Assembly: GCA_016291725.1 (NCBI GenBank)
Contig: JAEEYJ010000143.1
Coordinates: forward strand, 1-9,501
Direction of reading: 5' to 3'
Source of the DNA: Solobacterium sp.
GTDB lineage: Bacteria > Bacillota_I > Bacilli_A > Erysipelotrichales > Erysipelotrichaceae
Length of the DNA stretch: 9,501 nucleotides
The notes below the pieces were generated by a model, which had not been told where the DNA came from, ran no database searches, and saw only the letters and a list, made by a program, of their open reading frames with translations. Made by a program: the position numbers and the translations under genes. Of the stretch, positions 5,309 to 9,501 are shown piece after piece. Numbering within the stretch: the stretch's first letter is position 1; each line of letters begins with the position of its first letter.

Positions 5309-7204
5309 ATGGCAAAGAAACAGTTCAAAGCGGAATCGAAGAGACTTCTGGGTCTCATGATCAATTCCATCTATACGAACAAGGAGATCTTCCTGCGGGA
5401 ACTGATCTCCAATGCATCGGACGCGCTGGACAAGCGGTACTATGAAGCGCTGACCAACCCTGACCGTTATATCAACCGGGGTGATCTTGAGATCCGGATC
5501 GAACGGAATCCGGAAGCCCGTACTCTCGTCATTGAGGACAACGGCATCGGTATGACCGACAAGGAAATGGAAGCCAACCTCGGTACGATTGCCCGCAGCG
5601 GTTCCCTGGATTTCCTCTCGAAGATGGAAAACAAGGACAATGCCAACATTGACATCATCGGCCAGTTCGGCGTCGGTTTCTACAGCGCCTTCATGGTCGC
5701 AAAGAAGATCACCGTAGAATCCCGCTCCGTGGCGGGCGAAGAAGCCCATCTCTGGACCAGCACCGGGGAAGACGGCTATACCATTGAGCCTGCAGAGCGC
5801 AGTGAGCCCGGCACGCGGATCACCCTCTGGATGAAGGATGATACGGAAGAAGAGAACTACAGCAAGTACATAGATGAAACAGAGATCCGTACCCTGATCA
5901 AAAAGTATTCCGACTATGTGCGCTATCCCATCCTGATGGATGTCGGCATCATCGAACGGGATCCGGAAGATGACGAAAAGACCGTCACCCGTACGCAGGA
6001 AGAAACCCTGAATTCCATGGTTCCTCTGTGGAAGAAGAACCGCTCAGCAATCTCGGAAGCCGAATACCAGGAATTCTACAAAGCGAACTTCGGTGATTGG
6101 GAAGATCCGCAGAAGTATATCCACTACAGCGTGGAAGGAAACGTATCCTACACCGCACTGCTGTATATCCCTTCCCAGACACCGTACAACTTCTACAACG
6201 GTGACTATGAATCCGGACTGCGGCTGTTCTCCAAGGGTGTATTCATCATGGACAATGCCAAGGATCTCCTGCCGGATGAGTTCCGCTTCGTCAGAGGCCT
6301 CATCGACAGTGAGGACATCAGTCTGAACATCTCCCGTGAAATCCTCCAGCAGGACCGTCAGGTCAAATCCCTGGCTTCTTCCATCGAGAAGAAGATTTCC
6401 AGCACACTGACGGATATGCTGAAGAACGAACGGGAAGAATACGAGAAGTTCTTTGAGCGTTTCGGAATGAACTTCAAAATGGAGATCTACCGTTCCTACG
6501 GCATGAAGGCGGACAAGCTCAAGGATCTCCTTCTCTACCGCACCAGCAAGGACCGTACATGGACAACTCTGGCTGAGTACGTAGAGCGGATGAAGGAAGG
6601 CCAGAACGAGATCTACTACGCAGCCGGCAAGGAGATCAATGAGCTGGAGAAGCTGCCGGTCATGGCCAAGCTGCGCGACAAGGGCTATGAAGTCCTGTAC
6701 TTCACCGATCCGGTGGATGAGTTCGCTGTAACCATGATGTACGAATACGAAGGAAAGGCCTTCCGTTCCGTCACCAAGGGTGATCTGGATCTCGATACCG
6801 AGGAAGAAAAGCAGGAAAAAGCCCGTCTGACAGAAGACAGCAAGGATATGCTGGAAGCCATGAAGGCGCATCTGGAAGGAAAGGTTTCTGCAGTGCGCCT
6901 CTCCTCCCGGCTCAAGGATGATCCGGTCTGCCTTGTTGCGGAGGACGGCATCTCCATCGAGATGGAACGCATCCTTTCCCAGGATCCCACAGGCAGGACC
7001 ATGAAGGCCGTCAAGGTTCTCGAACTGAACCCCGATCACCCTGTATTCGCCCGGATGAAGGAAATGTACAGTACGGATCCGGCATCCATCGATGAGTACA
7101 CGGACATTCTCTATGACCAGGCATGCATCATCGAAGGACTGCCCATCGATGATCCCGCAGGCTTTGCCCGCCGGATTGCGGACATTATGACCAAAGCATA
7201 CTGA
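5309..7204 (+). CDS. htpG: Molecular chaperone HtpG (Hsp90)
   Basis: A 631-aa cytosolic ATP-dependent chaperone, full length for bacterial Hsp90. The N-terminal GHKL ATPase domain shows ELISNASDALDK (E31, N35, D39), DNGIGM (77-82), LGTIARSGS (91-99) and GQFGVGFYSAF (118-128). The middle domain contains SLNISREILQQ, and the C-terminal dimerisation domain ends IADIMTKAY without a eukaryotic MEEVD tail. ATG 5309 was chosen because AAGGAGG (5298-5304) lies 4 nt upstream and MAKKQFKAES is the family start; TTG 5279 lies in the operator. CIRCE control implies class I heat-shock regulation by HrcA. No terminator is seen before the next gene, so readthrough is possible. Confidence 0.98.
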   Translation: MAKKQFKAESKRLLGLMINSIYTNKEIFLRELISNASDALDKRYYEALTNPDRYINRGDLEIRIERNPEARTLVIEDNGIGMTDKEMEANLGTIARSGSLDFLSKMENKDNANIDIIGQFGVGFYSAFMVAKKITVESRSVAGEEAHLWTSTGEDGYTIEPAERSEPGTRITLWMKDDTEEENYSKYIDETEIRTLIKKYSDYVRYPILMDVGIIERDPEDDEKTVTRTQEETLNSMVPLWKKNRSAISEAEYQEFYKANFGDWEDPQKYIHYSVEGNVSYTALLYIPSQTPYNFYNGDYESGLRLFSKGVFIMDNAKDLLPDEFRFVRGLIDSEDISLNISREILQQDRQVKSLASSIEKKISSTLTDMLKNEREEYEKFFERFGMNFKMEIYRSYGMKADKLKDLLLYRTSKDRTWTTLAEYVERMKEGQNEIYYAAGKEINELEKLPVMAKLRDKGYEVLYFTDPVDEFAVTMMYEYEGKAFRSVTKGDLDLDTEEEKQEKARLTEDSKDMLEAMKAHLEGKVSAVRLSSRLKDDPVCLVAEDGISIEMERILSQDPTGRTMKAVKVLELNPDHPVFARMKEMYSTDPASIDEYTDILYDQACIIEGLPIDDPAGFARRIADIMTKAY

Positions 7205-7221
7205 AACCGCTTTCCGAAAAT

Positions 7222-7243
7222 ACAAACAAATGCACTGGTTTGT
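7222..7243. repeat. Inverted repeat ACAAAC-N10-GTTTGT
   Basis: Perfect 6-bp arms at 7222-7227 and 7238-7243, lying just upstream of the candidate -10 of the CW_7 gene. A second small dyad, GCAC (7232-7235) with GTGC (7242-7245), overlaps it. It may be an operator or a weak mRNA hairpin; no T-tract follows, so it is not a terminator. Confidence 0.35.
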
Positions 7244-7251
7244 GCTACATT
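7241..7251 (+). promoter_or_regulatory. Possible promoter of the CW_7 repeat gene
   Basis: TGTGC followed by TACATT (7246-7251) fits the TRTGn extended -10 pattern of Gram-positive promoters, with a four-of-six -10. There is no convincing -35. Predicted start near 7258. The inverted repeat at 7222-7243 lies directly upstream. The gene may instead, or also, be transcribed from htpG. Confidence 0.4.
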
Positions 7252-7287
7252 AATAGTGAGATAAGTCATAACACAAAGGAGGTTACT

Positions 7288-8013
7288 ATGGCACTCAAAG
7301 ATCTGTTTAAAAAGAAGGACACAACATCCAGCGGAGTCACCGCAGCTGATCTGGCCGCGCTGACCGGCAAGAAGGCTGAAGAAGTCAAGGAAGCTGCCGC
7401 AACGACATTCAAGAAGGCTGAAGAGAAGGCTGCTACAACAGTCCAGAAGGCCGAAGAAGCCGCTAAGACAACAGCTGCCGCAGCCAAGGAAACCATCAAT
7501 GACACTCTGCAGGCCGCGAAGGCTGCCAGGGAAGCCAAGGAAGCTGCTGCTGCGGCAGAGGCCAAGAAAATCGATGACCTCGCCAAGGAAGTCATCCAGG
7601 GCAAGTGGGGCAACGGCCAGGAGCGTAAGGACAAGCTGACAGCTGCCGGCTTCGACTATGACAAGATCCAGGCAAAAGTCAATGAGCTGCTGGGTGCGGT
7701 AAAGCCCGCCGGCACAAAGACAGTAGATGACCTCGCCAAGGAAGTCATCCGCGGTGACTGGGGCAATGGTCAGGACCGGATCGACAAGCTGACAGCTGCT
7801 GGATATGACTACAAAGCAATCCAGGCAAAAGTCAATGAGCTGATGGCACCGAAGCCCGCTGCTGCACCGGCTGCCGGAAAGACCCTTGAAGAAGTTGCCA
7901 AGGAAGTCATCCAGGGCAAATGGGGCAACGGCCAGGAGCGCAAGGACAAGCTGACAGCTGCCGGATACGACTACAACACCGTCCAGGCAAAAGTCAACGA
8001 ACTCCTGAAATAA
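7288..8013 (+). CDS. CW_7 (Cpl-7) triple-repeat protein with 11-mer periodic helical N-terminus
   Basis: A 241-aa protein of unknown function in three parts. Residues 1-27 (MALKDLFKKK, then a Thr/Ser linker) contain no signal peptide, membrane segment or lipobox. Residues ~28-93 are almost wholly Ala, Lys, Glu and Thr and should form one long amphipathic helix; a TT or DT pair recurs every 11 residues at 39, 50, 61 and 72. Residues 94-240 hold three 42-residue CW_7 repeats with the core GxWGNGxxRxxKLTAAGxDYxxxQAKVNELL, split by Pro/Ala-rich linkers. CW_7 repeats are known from the Cpl-7 phage lysozyme and other cell-wall enzymes, where they bind peptidoglycan muropeptides. Here there is no catalytic domain. 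ATG 7288 has AAAGGAGG five nt upstream, a very strong site suggesting high expression. It follows htpG after 83 nt. It could be a cytoplasmic stress or LEA-like protein, or a wall-associated protein exported non-classically. Confidence 0.9.
   Translation: MALKDLFKKKDTTSSGVTAADLAALTGKKAEEVKEAAATTFKKAEEKAATTVQKAEEAAKTTAAAAKETINDTLQAAKAAREAKEAAAAAEAKKIDDLAKEVIQGKWGNGQERKDKLTAAGFDYDKIQAKVNELLGAVKPAGTKTVDDLAKEVIRGDWGNGQDRIDKLTAAGYDYKAIQAKVNELMAPKPAAAPAAGKTLEEVAKEVIQGKWGNGQERKDKLTAAGYDYNTVQAKVNELLK
7402..7533 (+). repeat. Degenerate 33-bp (11-residue) repeat encoding amphipathic helix
   Basis: Four consecutive 11-residue units, residues 39-82 of the CW_7 protein: TTFKKAEEKAA, TTVQKAEEAAK, TTAAAAKETIN and DTLQAAKAARE. 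Eleven-residue periodicity is a hallmark of group 3 LEA proteins, apolipoproteins and synuclein-type helices. The assignment is by eye; the later units are degenerate. Confidence 0.6.
7567..8007 (+). repeat. Three CW_7 repeat units
   Basis: Units of 126 bp at 7567-7692, 7720-7845 and 7882-8007, each encoding 42 residues. By hand count, units 1 and 3 share 33 of 42 residues and units 1 and 2 share 32 of 42. DNA identity is high in the WGNGQ and KLTAAG parts, so unit number could vary by recombination between strains. Confidence 0.92.
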
Positions 8014-8021
8014 TCAGACAA

Positions 8022-8051
8022 AAAAGATATGATCACAGGATCATATCTTTT
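8022..8051. terminator. Bidirectional terminator between CW_7 gene and EamA gene
   Basis: A 13-bp perfect stem, AAAAGATATGATC (8022-8034) with its complement at 8039-8051, loop ACAG. It has a T-rich tail on the plus strand and an A-run (8020-8025) giving a T-tail on the minus strand. The stop codon and last codons of the minus-strand transporter gene form part of the right arm. Confidence 0.9.
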
Positions 8052-8913
8052 CTTTTCGCTTCAGCGGAACCTGCGCCAGAATCACTGCCGCAAAGACCAG
8101 CACACAGCCGGCCAGTTCTCCCCTGCTCAGCACTTCATGCAGGACGGCATAGCCCGCTGCCGCTGCAAATACTGCCTCCATGCTCAGCAGCAGTGTAGCC
8201 ACTGTGGGATCAGCGTCCTTCTGTCCGATGATCTGCAGCGTATAGGCTACACCGCTGGACAGAATGCCGGCGTAGAGCACCGGTGCCGCAGCCGCAGCGA
8301 TGCTGGCAAAGGATGGTTTCTCCAGCAGGGCCATCGGCAGAAAGCTCAGGATGCCGGCTGTGAAGAATTGGATTTCGGACATCAGCACACCATCCGTTGA
8401 AGGTGCGAAATGATCGATGACCAGGATATGCACCGCAAACAGGAACGCACTGATCAGCATGCGGCGTTCCCCCTGTCCCAGGGACAGGTTCTCCGGATGG
8501 CTCAGCAGCCAGAAGCCGGCCAGTGCCGCACAGGCTGCAGCCCACACCTGCCCGCTCACCTTCTTCCCGGTGAACATGGCCAGCAGCGGCACCAGGATCA
8601 CGTACAGTGCTGTCATGAAGCCGGCTTTGCCTACCGTTGTATAAATGATGCCGGACTGCTGGGTGTACATGGCGAATGTCAGCACCAGACCGCAGCACAG
8701 ACCGCCCTTCAGCGCCGCACGGTCCAGGGGTGCCTTTCTGCCGCGCAGAATCGTACGCCTTGCCGCAAACAGCGTCACTCCGCCGATCAAACAGCGTACA
8801 CTGTCGAATGTCCACGGACCGATATAGCGCATGCCGACACTCTGTGCAATGAACGCACAGCCCCAGATCAGCGCCGCTGCAAGCAGAACCAGATTGCTGC
8901 GAAGATGCTTCAT
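8041..8913 (-). CDS. EamA/DMT family transporter (10 TM)
   Basis: A 290-aa inner-membrane protein of the drug/metabolite transporter superfamily. It shows two tandem EamA halves (~8-136 and ~152-283), each with about five hydrophobic helices. Typical features are ALIWGCAFIAQSVGM in helix 1, GIIYTTVGKAGFMTALYVILVPL in the first half and the closing LLLSMEAVFAAAAGYAVLHE of the second half. Substrate is unknown; family members export amino acids, metabolites or drugs. ATG 8913 has AGGAAG 4 nt upstream. It lies 18 nt after the stop of the small membrane protein, so the two probably form an operon, possibly with an extra internal promoter. The gene ends inside the shared terminator. Confidence 0.93.
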   Translation of the reverse strand: MKHLRSNLVLLAAALIWGCAFIAQSVGMRYIGPWTFDSVRCLIGGVTLFAARRTILRGRKAPLDRAALKGGLCCGLVLTFAMYTQQSGIIYTTVGKAGFMTALYVILVPLLAMFTGKKVSGQVWAAACAALAGFWLLSHPENLSLGQGERRMLISAFLFAVHILVIDHFAPSTDGVLMSEIQFFTAGILSFLPMALLEKPSFASIAAAAAPVLYAGILSSGVAYTLQIIGQKDADPTVATLLLSMEAVFAAAAGYAVLHEVLSRGELAGCVLVFAAVILAQVPLKRKEKI

Positions 8914-8931
8914 GCCGCTTCCTGCCTTTCC

Positions 8932-9429
8932 TTACATACCGGTTAATCTAACATACCCCTTTTCCCTTTTCAAGGCACCTGCAGCGTACACTGCCACCGT
9001 ACACAGCGGCATCGGCAGGAACACCGTACCGATCACTGCCAGGGATTCCAGCAATGACGCACTGTCCGGCGCCGCACAGAGCGCCGCCAGGACAAAGACC
9101 ATCCCTGCCCGGAACATCCCCCGCATCAGCGCTGTCTCCTCACGGCGCACCGCATTCAGGCATACAAAGGTATTCACCAGAACCAGGAAACCGGTCAGCG
9201 GCATGGTCTGCTGCAGGCCTGCTGCCCTTACCATCCACAGCATCAGCAGATCCATCCCGCACATCACCGGGAAGTCCTCCCGGACATGTCCGCTGTCCGC
9301 ATTCTTTACGGCGCAGAGAAACCCGGCCGCTCCGCAGCACACTCCCGGCACGGACCACCCGTCCATACCGTACGCAGCACCCAGGATCACCAGCCCCAGG
9401 CTGATCAGACTCATTTCCGCTTTCTTCAT
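8932..9429 (-). CDS. Small integral membrane protein, unknown function
   Basis: A 165-aa hydrophobic protein that I do not recognise. Segments likely to cross the membrane lie at about 6-22, 27-41, 55-70, 77-93, 105-120 and 130-151, with basic residues at the ends (MKK at the start; KREKGYVR near the end). No enzymatic motif or metal-binding set is visible. Several cysteines (C31, C32, C39, C57, C90, C118, C143) are scattered and mostly in membrane segments. The start ATG 9429 has AGGAGG (9444-9439) nine nt upstream. It precedes the EamA transporter by 18 nt on the same strand and could be an accessory subunit or simply an operon partner. Confidence 0.78.
   Translation of the reverse strand: MKKAEMSLISLGLVILGAAYGMDGWSVPGVCCGAAGFLCAVKNADSGHVREDFPVMCGMDLLMLWMVRAAGLQQTMPLTGFLVLVNTFVCLNAVRREETALMRGMFRAGMVFVLAALCAAPDSASLLESLAVIGTVFLPMPLCTVAVYAAGALKREKGYVRLTGM
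8945..8973 (-). promoter_or_regulatory. Possible internal promoter for the EamA gene
   Basis: On the minus strand, TTGAAA (8973-8968), 17 bp, TAGATT (8950-8945) lies inside the 3' end of the upstream gene. The predicted start near 8938 would give a leader of about 24 nt carrying the AGGAAG ribosome site. The -10 is only four of six. Confidence 0.35.
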
Positions 9430-9478
9430 ATTCTTCGTCCTCCTGCAGCTGAATACTACCCTTTTGCACCGATTACGG

Positions 9479-9496
9479 TGTACAATATGATGTACA
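9479..9496. repeat. TGTACA-N6-TGTACA dyad upstream of membrane-protein operon
   Basis: Two copies of the palindrome TGTACA (9479-9484 and 9491-9496) separated by ATATGA, about 50 bp upstream of the minus-strand ATG 9429. The spacing of 12 bp centre to centre suits a dimeric regulator. TTGTAC (9485-9480, minus strand) could be a -35, but no -10 fits at 16-18 bp. The window ends just beyond, so the upstream gene is unknown. Confidence 0.35.
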
Positions 9497-9501
9497 GCGG
9501 G

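Noticed and set aside
4775..5749. 324-codon open frame on the minus strand
   Set aside because: It crosses the rlmA terminator, the CIRCE element and the start of htpG; no recognisable protein.
6044..7225. 393-codon open frame on the minus strand
   Set aside because: It is antisense to htpG; its composition mirrors the opposite strand and no motif is visible.
7567..8007. CRISPR array or tandem satellite
   Set aside because: The three units are in-frame CW_7 protein repeats of 126 bp separated by coding linkers.
8831..9490. 219-codon plus-strand frame at the right end
   Set aside because: It is Ser/Pro/Arg-rich and antisense to the small membrane protein, which has a proper ribosome site and sensible hydrophobic segments.

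Overview
The window reads as chromosomal DNA of a low-to-mid GC Bacillota (Firmicutes). Supporting signs are strong Shine-Dalgarno sites, promoters rich in extended -10 (TGn) motifs, a CIRCE operator, a tRNA-Ser with an encoded CCA end, and short U-tract terminators. Composition looks like the mid-50s % GC by eye (not computed). An Erysipelotrichia-like gut lineage is my guess and is weakly supported. I see no phage, insertion sequence, CRISPR array or other mobile DNA. The region is ordinary but very compact, with some unusual local arrangements.

Layout, left to right. (1) tRNA-Ser(GGA) with its own promoter and terminator; a CPBP/Abi-type membrane protease begins 15 nt after the terminator T-tract. 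(2) A small conserved-looking protein on the minus strand, whose 3' end overlaps the protease tail by 71 bp. It is divergent from a LexA-like self-cleaving repressor; one palindrome covers the predicted -35 boxes of both promoters. (3) The repressor is followed by queA and queH, which encode the last two steps of queuosine synthesis; spacing suggests one operon. (4) A convergent TetR regulator, divergent from an RlmA-type 23S rRNA methyltransferase. Both mRNAs look leaderless, and a 15-bp palindrome lies between the two promoters. (5) htpG (Hsp90) under a CIRCE/HrcA operator. (6) Downstream of htpG, a 241-aa protein with an 11-residue-periodic Ala/Lys/Glu-rich helix followed by three CW_7 (Cpl-7) repeats, with no catalytic domain and no signal peptide. 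(7) On the minus strand, an unrecognised small membrane protein followed by an EamA/DMT transporter.

The best candidate for something undescribed is the CW_7 protein next to htpG: it joins a LEA/apolipoprotein-like helix to repeats normally used for peptidoglycan binding. Next are the paired leaderless tetR/rlmA promoters and the LexA-like switch placed ahead of tRNA-modification genes. A recurring theme is compaction: three of the four intrinsic terminators include stop codons, and one also contains the -35 box of the next gene.
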